From: Desulfobacteraceae bacterium
Lineage (GTDB): Bacteria > Desulfobacterota > Desulfobacteria > Desulfobacterales > Desulfobacteraceae
Length of the DNA: 5,180 bases
Assembly: GCA_023140455.1 (NCBI GenBank)
Contig: JAGLLQ010000043.1
Span: forward strand, 1-5,180
Direction of reading: 5' to 3'
This document shows, one piece after another, positions 1-5,180 of this stretch. Position numbers and translations under genes: made by a program. Each line of letters starts with the position of its first letter. Position 1 is the stretch's first letter. The notes below the pieces were generated by a model. The model was given only the letters and a program-made list of their open reading frames with translations, searched no databases and was not told where the DNA came from.

Positions 1-1412
1 TTCTGGATTTCTCAAAAATTGAAGCAGGTAAACTTGAGATTGAAATTTTAGATTTTAATTTGGAAAGCATGTTTGATGATTTAGCGTCCATACTAGCCAT
101 ACGGGCACATGATAAAGAGTTGGAGTTTGTCTGTGCAATAGATACTAAAGTACCGATATTATTAAAAAGTGATCCGGGGCGCTTAAAACAGATATTAATT
201 AATCTTGCGGGTAATGCAATAAAATTTACATCAAAAGGAGAGGTTTTAATACAAGTCTCTATTGAATCTGAAACAGAGAAAGATGCATTGTTAAGATTTT
301 CTGTAAAAGATACAGGCATTGGTATTCCGGAAGAAAAACTTGGAGTCTTATTTTCAAGCTTTACCCAGGTGGATGCCTCAATTACGCGAAAATATGGAGG
401 TACAGGATTAGGCCTTGCTATTTCAAAGCAGCTTGTTGAACTCATGGGTGGTGAAATAGGGGTAAACAGTAAAGAGAATTTTGGAACAGAGTTTTGGTTC
501 TGTCTTAGTTTCCTCAAATCCGGTCTTAGTCAGACTGAGCAGAGAAATGAAAAAATCCCGACAAATGATATCAGTGGCACAAGTATTTTAATAGTAGATG
601 ATAATAAAACCTTTAGAACGATTCTTGTGTCGCTGCTTAAACATTGGGGAGTGCGGGTGGTTGCTGTTGGAAACGGAGAGTCAGCATTAAAAGAACTTAA
701 CAGGGCTCAAGCAGATTCTGAACCTTATCAGCTATCGATTATTGATATGCACATGCCTGTTATGAACGGTGTTGAGTTGGCTGAACAAATTAAATCAGAT
801 AAAAGATTAAAGAATGTAGAGCTTATCGTAATGACTACGCTTGGGAGAAAAGGTGATGCAAAGAAAATGGAAAATGCAGGTTTTGCCGCATATTTAACAA
901 AGCCGATTCGGAAAAATGATTTGCTTAATACTTTAAAAGTTGTTTTGTTTAAACAATATAATATTGATGAGACCTCTGACATGAGTTTCGGGAAAAAGAA
1001 AATTGTTACTCGTCATTCGGTCCGTGATATGGAACAAAATGATGTTAAAATTCTAGTTGCTGATGATAATATGGTAAACCAGCTTGTTGCAAAGAAAATG
1101 CTTAATAAGCTGGGTTTTAGTGTTGATGTGGTTGAGAATGGCATTGAAGCGATTGAAGCAATTAAAAATATCAAATATGGCTTGGTTTTAATGGATATTC
1201 AGATGCCTAAAATGGATGGGATTACAGCAACTTTAAAAATCAGGAAGCAGGAAAGGAACAATCCTTCCAGCCCAGAGCTTCCAATAATAGCCATGACTGC
1301 AAATGTTCTGGGTAAAGACAAAGAAGAGTGCGTGAAAGCTGGTATGAATGACTATCTTCCAAAACCCATCACCCCGGATACACTGGGTGCAGTAGTAAAT
1401 AAATGGACGTAA
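1..1412 (+). CDS. Hybrid sensor histidine kinase, 3' part (HisKA end, HATPase, two receiver domains)
   Basis: The gene is cut by the left edge; the first full codon is at base 3 and 469 residues are visible, numbered from there. Residues 1-20 (LDFSKIEAGKLEIE) match the second helix of a HisKA dimerisation domain, so the phosphorylated His lies upstream. The ATPase domain (about 57-172) has an N box with N67 and N71, a G1 box DTGIGIP at 103-109 and a G2 box GGTGLGLA at 132-139. Receiver 1 (about 194-312) has acidic D199/D200, phospho-acceptor D248, T278 and K300. Receiver 2 (about 349-469) has D354/D355, D398, T432 and K454. All key residues are present, so both receivers look active. Known for this BarA-like class: ATP-driven autophosphorylation, then phosphorelay through Asp and usually an HPt domain. 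No HPt or DNA-binding domain follows; the protein ends right after receiver 2. The TTG at base 60 is internal, because the frame is open and homologous upstream of it. Signal and target regulator cannot be read from this part. Confidence 0.96.
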   Translation, partial: LDFSKIEAGKLEIEILDFNLESMFDDLASILAIRAHDKELEFVCAIDTKVPILLKSDPGRLKQILINLAGNAIKFTSKGEVLIQVSIESETEKDALLRFSVKDTGIGIPEEKLGVLFSSFTQVDASITRKYGGTGLGLAISKQLVELMGGEIGVNSKENFGTEFWFCLSFLKSGLSQTEQRNEKIPTNDISGTSILIVDDNKTFRTILVSLLKHWGVRVVAVGNGESALKELNRAQADSEPYQLSIIDMHMPVMNGVELAEQIKSDKRLKNVELIVMTTLGRKGDAKKMENAGFAAYLTKPIRKNDLLNTLKVVLFKQYNIDETSDMSFGKKKIVTRHSVRDMEQNDVKILVADDNMVNQLVAKKMLNKLGFSVDVVENGIEAIEAIKNIKYGLVLMDIQMPKMDGITATLKIRKQERNNPSSPELPIIAMTANVLGKDKEECVKAGMNDYLPKPITPDTLGAVVNKWT

Positions 1413-1467
1413 CCTAAAAATTCCCTTATATTTCAATAACATATATATAAAATAGATCCTTAATAAT

Positions 1468-1479
1468 TCTAATATTAGA
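1468..1479. repeat. 12-bp perfect palindrome upstream of the FG-GAP protein gene
   Basis: TCTAATATTAGA reads the same on both strands and ends two bases before the proposed -35 element. The position would suit an operator for a dimeric regulator. The surrounding DNA is so AT-rich that chance is a serious alternative. Confidence 0.3.
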
Positions 1480-1481
1480 TA

Positions 1482-1510
1482 TTGTGTTATCTTCCATGAT
1501 AGTATATAAA
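1482..1510 (+). promoter_or_regulatory. Possible sigma-70-type promoter for the FG-GAP protein gene
   Basis: TTGTGT (1482-1487) is followed after 17 bases by TATAAA (1505-1510). The -10 matches the consensus at five of six positions, but the -35 at only three. A transcript would begin near 1517, leaving a leader of about 54 bases before the TTG start at 1571. In AT-rich DNA such matches are common, so this is tentative. Confidence 0.35.
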
Positions 1511-1532
1511 ATTAAAAATTGTTTATGTATTG

Positions 1533-1550
1533 TTTCATTATTTTCATTAT
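1533..1550 (+). repeat. Perfect tandem duplication of a 9-mer in the leader
   Basis: TTTCATTAT occurs twice back to back (1533-1541 and 1542-1550), just upstream of the Shine-Dalgarno of the next gene. It is probably a replication-slippage product. It keeps the leader before the ribosome site pyrimidine- and AT-rich and probably unstructured. Confidence 0.6.
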
Positions 1551-1556
1551 TGTATC

Positions 1557-1565
1557 AGGGAGGAG
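1557..1565 (+). promoter_or_regulatory. Strong Shine-Dalgarno that fixes a TTG start
   Basis: AGGGAGGAG is separated by five bases (TTTAC) from TTG at 1571. No comparable site stands before the in-frame GTG at 1484 or ATG at 1496, so this site decides the start of the FG-GAP protein. A near-ideal site may offset the weak TTG codon. Confidence 0.85.
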
Positions 1566-1570
1566 TTTAC

Positions 1571-3256
1571 TTGAAAAAGACAAAAAGTAATAAAATAATC
1601 TATTTGGCTGTTGTATTAGCCATTGTATTAAGTTTGTTTAGTCAATGTTGTTTCGGTGCAAAAACTGAGAAGATTGCAATAATACCATTTAATATGAATG
1701 CAAGTCAGGACCTTTCTTTTTTGCAGAAAGGAATATTTGATATGCTCAGTTCACGACTTTCAGATGGTGATAAAGTTGCAGTCCTTACCAGAGATGAGAT
1801 TGATAAAGTATTAGAACAGGCTGAAAAATCAGTATCTGCGAAAGGTGAACTTGATGGTACAAAAGCCAGAATAATTGGTGCTAATCTTGGCGTAGAATAT
1901 GTACTTTTCGGGAGCCTTACTGTTATTGGAGAAAGTGTAAGCCTTGATGCACAAATGATTGATGTGGCAGGAGATAAGCCTGATGTGACTTTTTCTGATC
2001 AGGCAGAAAAACTTGGTGGGGTTATCCCTTTAGTGAATCATTTTGCAAGGGATGTTAATGAGAAAATTTTTAACAGGGATGTTGGTAGGGAACGGGAACA
2101 AAGACAACAGCAATATTCCGGGCAATACCCCTCAGCAAATCAAGACGGATATTATGATAGGAATTCACAGATGCCGGGTCAGGCAGCACAGGGTTATTAT
2201 GCAAGCCCCTTTGGCAGATTCCGTAATTTAGTGGCTATTAAGGGTGAAATAAATGGTATTGCTGTAGGTGATGTGAATGGTGATAAGAAAAGCGAAGTTG
2301 TTATAATTTATAACCATATCATAGAAATCTTAGAATATGATATGCAAGGGAAATTGAGAACTATTGAGCAAATAGAAGATTCTATTGGAATGGATCTGAT
2401 TGGTGTTGATGTTGCAGATATTAATAAGAATGGCTATGCTGAAATTTTTGTTACGAGAAGTCAATCTAAAGGTCAAAAAATAGCATCTTTCGTTATTGAA
2501 TTTGATGGTAGTAAATATAATACAAGTAAAAAGAGATTCCCCTGGTATTTTAAAGTAGTGAATAATGCCGAAGGAAAAGGCAAACTTTATGCTCAGAAAC
2601 ATAATAGTGAGAATGGACCTTACGGATCAAAACAAGTTTTTAGAGTTGACTGGACTGATCAGACATATGTCAGAGGAGAACGGCTAAGAGTACCTAAGGG
2701 ATTTTTTATTTTGGGCATGGTTGTAGCAAATAATCTATCAACTCCTGGGGATGCCAATCATATTTTTACTGATGAAAATGGGCGGCTTACAATTTTTAAT
2801 GAAGCAGGTGCAGTTCAATTTTCTAGTGAAAAATATTATGGAGGGTCAACCCTTCGTTATGAATTCGCCGGAGAGAATAAGAGTCGCGGGCTTAAAACAG
2901 CCTATTTCCAGCCAGGAGGCAATATCTTAATTGATATAGATGATGATGGTATAGAAGAGCTTGTTGCAATAAAAAATTATGAATCAGCTGATTATTTTTT
3001 TATGAATACTAGAACTTTTAATTCAGGAGATATTGAAATAATGGAGTGGAATGAATTAGGGGTTGCACCCAAATTGGTTCCGAAAAAAATGCCTGGACAA
3101 ATCACCTCTATTCAAATAGGTGATTATGATAACGACTCTAAAATGGAAATGCTTGTTGGGTTTGTTAAAAAAAAGGCAGGGACGTTTTCCAGCAAGTCAA
3201 ATAGCTTATTAATAGCTTATGAATTGTTAAAGGTAAAAAGACCAGCTTCAGAATAA
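1571..3256 (+). CDS. Exported protein with TolB/CsgG-like N-domain and FG-GAP/VCBS repeat region
   Basis: 561 residues counted from the TTG at 1571, chosen for its strong ribosome site and because a signal peptide follows directly. Residues 2-8 are lysine-rich (KKTKSNK), 9-24 hydrophobic, with probable signal-peptidase cleavage near CCFGA (26-30). Neither Cys lies in a good lipobox, so it is probably not a lipoprotein. Residues 34-169 (beginning KIAIIPFN) resemble the alpha/beta fold shared by TolB N-terminal, CsgG and FlgO-type proteins. A Gln/Tyr-rich linker (about 170-216) follows. The rest carries FG-GAP/VCBS-type acidic loops: DVNGDKKSE at 234, DINKNGYAE at 283, DIDDDGIEE at 455 and DYDNDSKME at 518. 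In known families these loops bind calcium within a beta-propeller. The location is inferred to be periplasmic or at the cell surface. The gene follows the kinase after 158 bp, has its own terminator and probably its own promoter. Its exact function is not recognisable; an envelope structural or binding role is the best guess. Confidence 0.9.
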   Translation: MKKTKSNKIIYLAVVLAIVLSLFSQCCFGAKTEKIAIIPFNMNASQDLSFLQKGIFDMLSSRLSDGDKVAVLTRDEIDKVLEQAEKSVSAKGELDGTKARIIGANLGVEYVLFGSLTVIGESVSLDAQMIDVAGDKPDVTFSDQAEKLGGVIPLVNHFARDVNEKIFNRDVGREREQRQQQYSGQYPSANQDGYYDRNSQMPGQAAQGYYASPFGRFRNLVAIKGEINGIAVGDVNGDKKSEVVIIYNHIIEILEYDMQGKLRTIEQIEDSIGMDLIGVDVADINKNGYAEIFVTRSQSKGQKIASFVIEFDGSKYNTSKKRFPWYFKVVNNAEGKGKLYAQKHNSENGPYGSKQVFRVDWTDQTYVRGERLRVPKGFFILGMVVANNLSTPGDANHIFTDENGRLTIFNEAGAVQFSSEKYYGGSTLRYEFAGENKSRGLKTAYFQPGGNILIDIDDDGIEELVAIKNYESADYFFMNTRTFNSGDIEIMEWNELGVAPKLVPKKMPGQITSIQIGDYDNDSKMEMLVGFVKKKAGTFSSKSNSLLIAYELLKVKRPASE

Positions 3257-3287
3257 GAATTATAGTTTTTATTAAGTAGAAAAGTAA

Positions 3288-3328
3288 ATCCCGGTTGTGT
3301 TTTTAATATGCAATCGGGATGTTTGTTT
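3288..3328 (+). terminator. Intrinsic terminator of the FG-GAP protein gene
   Basis: ATCCCGGTTG (3288-3297) pairs with CAATCGGGAT (3311-3320): ten pairs with a single G-T wobble around a 13-base loop. The T-rich tail GTTTGTTT follows at 3321-3328. It starts 31 bases after the stop codon, a usual spacing. Confidence 0.85.
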
Positions 3329-3369
3329 CCAACACCTCTAATAAATCAGTGTCTACACATTCTCAGTTA

Positions 3370-3397
3370 TCTATCCTGTTTAAAGTATCAGGATAGA
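3370..3397. repeat. Perfect 9-bp inverted repeat with 10-base loop
   Basis: TCTATCCTG (3370-3378) and CAGGATAGA (3389-3397) are exact reverse complements around TTTAAAGTAT. Neither strand has a T-run after the stem, so it is not a standard intrinsic terminator. It could be a back-up RNA 3'-end structure, a protein-binding site or part of a decayed mobile element. Confidence 0.55.
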
Positions 3398-3462
3398 CTC
3401 GTCCATTGATAAGCTATATATGTATATTATCTGATTATAGCATTTCCCCAAAATAGGTTCCT

Positions 3463-3480
3463 AAAAAAAGCTATGCTTTT
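3463..3480 (-). terminator. Weak terminator-like hairpin after the transposase fragment
   Basis: On the minus strand AAAAGC, a three-base loop ATA and GCTTTT form a six-pair stem that runs into a stretch of seven T (complement of 3463-3469). Only two pairs are G-C, so stability is low. The TAG that closes the transposase fragment lies at its loop. Confidence 0.3.
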
Positions 3481-3704
3481 GAATAAACGTATGTATAGGG
3501 TGGGACTATTGAAGAATTAAAAGGAGTGCAGGCTGTCCAATCTTTAGGGCGTTTTTTTTTGAGTTCAATTGTATATTTCCATTTTGTTTATATTCTCTTA
3601 AGCATTTGTAGATTGTGGATCTTCCGAACAACTCATTGACAGACTGGATCAAACGATTCTTGATGTAATTGACAACCCTAAAAAAAATCAAAAGACAACT
3701 TCAA
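3471..3704 (-). pseudogene. Decayed N-terminal fragment of an IS630-like transposase
   Basis: On the minus strand three blocks of reading frame join into one transposase-like N-terminus. Block one starts at a TTG at 3704 and reads LKLSFDF. Block two (about 3680 to 3552) reads RVVNYIKN, then a helix-turn-helix-like part SVNELFGRSTIYKCLREY, then KQNGNIQLNSKK. Block three (3551 to 3471) reads RPKDWTACTPF and ends at TAG. IS630-type proteins known to me run in the same order: an LRxRVVxYI opening, a short HTH with STIYRWL, then a basic RK-x-DW segment. The frame changes at a T8 tract (complement of 3680-3687) and at an A9 tract (complement of 3552-3560). Blocks one and three are in the same frame, so the two breaks compensate. 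About 77 residues remain; the catalytic DDE part is absent and no terminal repeats were found. The family call rests on remembered motif order only. No ribosome site is visible, so it is probably inactive. Confidence 0.5.
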
Positions 3705-3779
3705 TAGGAACGTTATAAAGATAGGGTTAGGGGGAGAGCCTGTCTTAGTATGAAGGCCGGAGAAGTAGTATTTATAGAT

Positions 3780-3822
3780 AAAAAAATGGGGCAAGTTTGA
3801 ATAAATAAACAAGCCCCATTTT
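3780..3822 (-). terminator. Strong terminator of the porin gene, possibly bidirectional
   Basis: AAAATGGGGC (3783-3792) and GCCCCATTTT (3813-3822) form a perfect ten-pair stem. Inside it GTTT and AAAC add four more pairs after a two-by-two mismatch. Read on the minus strand, the stem runs into seven T (complement of 3780-3786), as expected for a terminator 40 bases past the porin stop. On the plus strand the stem ends in ATTTTATTATT, which could also stop transcripts coming from the left. Confidence 0.88.
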
Positions 3823-3862
3823 ATTATTAACTTAAAAAATATTTATTAAATAAAAAATATTC

Positions 3863-5119
3863 TTAGAAGTTTATACCTAAACGTGCAACAACAGCTGTTT
3901 TTTCTTCTGTATAGATTGCAGCGTCGTCATTAAAGTCAGCATCTGCATACCATGCACCAAGAGAAACAGTTACATTTGGCTGCCATGCGTAATCAACACT
4001 GGCATTAAGAACCATAACGTCGTCTAAATCAGCAGCAGCACCATTAACGCCGTCTTCTTCAGCTGTCAACCATGCAAATCTTGCGTGAATAGTTACAACT
4101 GGGGCAACTTTTGCTGAAACTCTAACAGCTGCTCCAAGAACACCTGAATTAGCAGCTGGCTCGAATGTACCACCAGTAAACATATGTCCAAATCCAAAAA
4201 CTTCATCATAGGCTAAAGCACCACCGAAATCCATTGGTGAAGCAAAACCACCGTCTCCTGCATTAACAGAAGTAACCTGTGCTTCATCAGCATCATCAGT
4301 ACCTTTAGCATAAACAGCAGTAAAACCAATAGCTACAGTTTCAGTAATAGGCATTCCAAGGTCAAACAAGAATTGAGTACCTTTGTAATCAATTTTAGCT
4401 GCGCCTGATCCACCATTGTCGCCATCAAAAACATTCAGTTCTGCACCAATTGCCATGTTACCAATTGGAATTTTTACAAAAGCACCAAATCCAGTAACAA
4501 CGTCACGATCTGCAAAAAGAGTGTCATTATTATCTTGTTGAGCAATCATACCACCAACTTGAAATGCATCAGTTTTGTAGACTACGTTAATAGCATAAAG
4601 ATCTGTATCATTAGTGTCACCTAAAGTAGGATGAGTACTAGTATCAGTAGTAGAACCATTTTCAGTTACTTTAAAATAATCAAGACCTAATGTAATATCA
4701 CCGAAAAAAAGATCAAGTGCAGCACCAGTTTCAGTTGGATTCCACATCATGGAGTGACCAAAGGCACGTGTCTGAAGACCTAGTCTTAACCAATAAGCAT
4801 CATGTGCAATTGTAGCATATGCATAGTCAACTGATGTTAGATTAGCGCCATTACCCCAACCTTCTTCTGACCAATCAGTTCTTAGGTAAAAAGATACATT
4901 GTCATTTGCTTTCCATGTGATTGGAATTCTGATACGTTGTTGGAAATAATCAATATCATCTGGTCCTTCACTAGTATCAACATCAAATCCACCCCAGCCT
5001 GGATCATATTTTGTCCAGGTTACACGATAACTTCCGCCTATTTCTACTTCGCCAGCATATACAGCAAGAGCTGGTACCATAAAGATCAATGCTAAAGCAA
5101 TAATCATTAATTTTTTCAT
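3863..5119 (-). CDS. Outer-membrane beta-barrel porin
   Basis: 418 residues, starting at ATG (5119-5117) eight bases after an AAGGGG ribosome site. The signal peptide is clear: MKK, a hydrophobic core, and cleavage probably after VYA at residue 22, leaving a mature chain of 396 residues. Short amphipathic beta strands alternate with loops rich in Asp, Gly and Asn (for example about 154-174, 196-206, 231-240 and 273-291). The last residues are VARLGINF, and the terminal Phe is the usual signal for insertion by the BAM complex. Length and style fit a general or substrate-specific porin of roughly 16-18 strands, but the count is an estimate. The many acidic residues suggest a negatively charged surface or cation preference (inference). 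No plug domain or TonB box is seen, which argues against a TonB-dependent receptor. It forms a single-gene unit: converging genes on one side, its own terminator, and a structured leader. The substrate is unknown. Confidence 0.92.
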   Translation of the reverse strand: MKKLMIIALALIFMVPALAVYAGEVEIGGSYRVTWTKYDPGWGGFDVDTSEGPDDIDYFQQRIRIPITWKANDNVSFYLRTDWSEEGWGNGANLTSVDYAYATIAHDAYWLRLGLQTRAFGHSMMWNPTETGAALDLFFGDITLGLDYFKVTENGSTTDTSTHPTLGDTNDTDLYAINVVYKTDAFQVGGMIAQQDNNDTLFADRDVVTGFGAFVKIPIGNMAIGAELNVFDGDNGGSGAAKIDYKGTQFLFDLGMPITETVAIGFTAVYAKGTDDADEAQVTSVNAGDGGFASPMDFGGALAYDEVFGFGHMFTGGTFEPAANSGVLGAAVRVSAKVAPVVTIHARFAWLTAEEDGVNGAAADLDDVMVLNASVDYAWQPNVTVSLGAWYADADFNDDAAIYTEEKTAVVARLGINF

Positions 5120-5127
5120 CTTTATTA

Positions 5128-5133
5128 CCCCTT
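5128..5133 (-). promoter_or_regulatory. Ribosome binding site of the porin gene
   Basis: On the minus strand AAGGGG lies eight bases upstream of the ATG at 5119. It overlaps one arm of a 12-bp AT palindrome (TTAAAATTTTAA, 5132-5143), which is too weak to be sure of a role. Confidence 0.75.
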
Positions 5134-5148
5134 AAAATTTTAATTTTC

Positions 5149-5177
5149 TTTATTGTACTCCTTTTAAATACAATAAA
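5149..5177 (-). promoter_or_regulatory. Perfect inverted repeat in the porin leader with a Shine-Dalgarno-like loop
   Basis: On the minus strand TTTATTGTA (5177-5169) and TACAATAAA (5157-5149) are exact reverse complements around an 11-base spacer, TTTAAAAGGAG. The element lies 30-58 bases upstream of the porin ATG. The spacer contains AAAAGGAG, a good ribosome-binding sequence, yet no ATG, GTG or TTG follows at a usable distance. It may be an operator for a dimeric regulator, a 5' hairpin that stabilises the mRNA, or a standby ribosome site. The promoter itself probably lies beyond the right edge. Confidence 0.5.
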
Positions 5178-5180
5178 AAA

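Larger units (their letters stand above)
3257..3862. other. 606-bp convergent intergenic region without an intact gene
   Basis: From left to right it holds the terminator of the FG-GAP gene, a perfect hairpin near 3370-3397, about 65 bp of featureless AT-rich DNA, a transposase-like gene fragment on the minus strand (3471-3704), a short G-rich stretch (about 3724-3734) with no recognised role, and the terminator of the porin gene. Several short open frames occur but none has a ribosome site or a recognisable complete domain. No tRNA-like or CRISPR-like structure was seen. It looks like a former insertion site that has decayed between two converging transcription units. Confidence 0.7.

Noticed and set aside
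728..982. Minus-strand open frame of 84 codons
   Set aside because: It lies fully inside receiver 1 of the kinase, which has all its conserved residues on the other strand; no ribosome site or recognisable domain.
1233..1442. Minus-strand open frame of 69 codons
   Set aside because: It is antisense to the end of receiver 2, with no support of its own.
1646..1663. Possible lipoprotein signal at the Cys pair in the FG-GAP protein
   Set aside because: The residues before the Cys pair (FSQ) do not fit the lipobox; ordinary signal-peptidase cleavage is more likely.
2043..2231. Plus-strand open frame of 62 codons in another frame
   Set aside because: It overlaps the TolB-like domain and linker of the FG-GAP protein; no domain and no ribosome site.
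2330..2602. Minus-strand open frame of 90 codons
   Set aside because: It is antisense to the FG-GAP part; the Phe/Ile-rich translation is typical of a shadow of AT-rich coding DNA.
3539..3561. Plus-strand terminator before a run of nine T
   Set aside because: Only a four-pair stem (GTCC with GGGC) could form. The T-run is better explained as the A9 tract of the minus-strand transposase fragment.
3750..3800. Small plus-strand ORF of 16 residues (MKAGEVVFIDKKMGQV)
   Set aside because: No ribosome site before the ATG, and it ends inside the porin terminator stem. The frame is open back to 3708 but resembles no family I know.
3257..3862. tRNA, CRISPR array or riboswitch in the intergenic region
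   Set aside because: No cloverleaf, no regularly spaced repeats and no conserved riboswitch core could be seen by eye on either strand.

Overview
The window is AT-rich DNA from a Gram-negative bacterium: one gene encodes an outer-membrane beta-barrel with a signal peptide and a C-terminal Phe. A large hybrid histidine kinase, a secreted TolB/CsgG-like plus FG-GAP protein and an acidic porin of this style recall low-GC Desulfobacterota (delta-proteobacterial sulfate reducers and relatives). That placement is an impression from protein style, not a demonstrated assignment.

Layout. Positions 1-1412 (+) hold the 3' part of a hybrid sensor histidine kinase: the end of HisKA, an ATPase domain and two receiver domains. 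The sensor part and the phospho-accepting His lie off the left edge. After a 158-bp AT-rich gap with a possible promoter comes a 561-residue exported protein (1571-3256, +). It starts at a TTG behind a very strong Shine-Dalgarno and joins a TolB/CsgG-like domain to a calcium-binding-type FG-GAP/VCBS repeat region. It ends in a clear intrinsic terminator (3288-3328). The next 606 bp (3257-3862) contain no intact gene. They hold a perfect 9-bp hairpin, the decayed N-terminus of what looks like an IS630-type transposase (minus strand, two frame breaks at homopolymers) and a strong terminator. The right third (3863-5119, -) is a complete porin gene, convergent with the rest. Its leader carries a perfect 9-bp inverted repeat with a second Shine-Dalgarno-like sequence in the loop.

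How the genes relate. The kinase and the FG-GAP protein share a strand but seem to be separately transcribed, and nothing in the sequence proves a functional link. The porin is an independent unit, insulated by its own terminator. I see no clearly new multi-gene system. The points most worth a second look are the porin leader structure, the broken transposase fragment and the two-domain exported protein.
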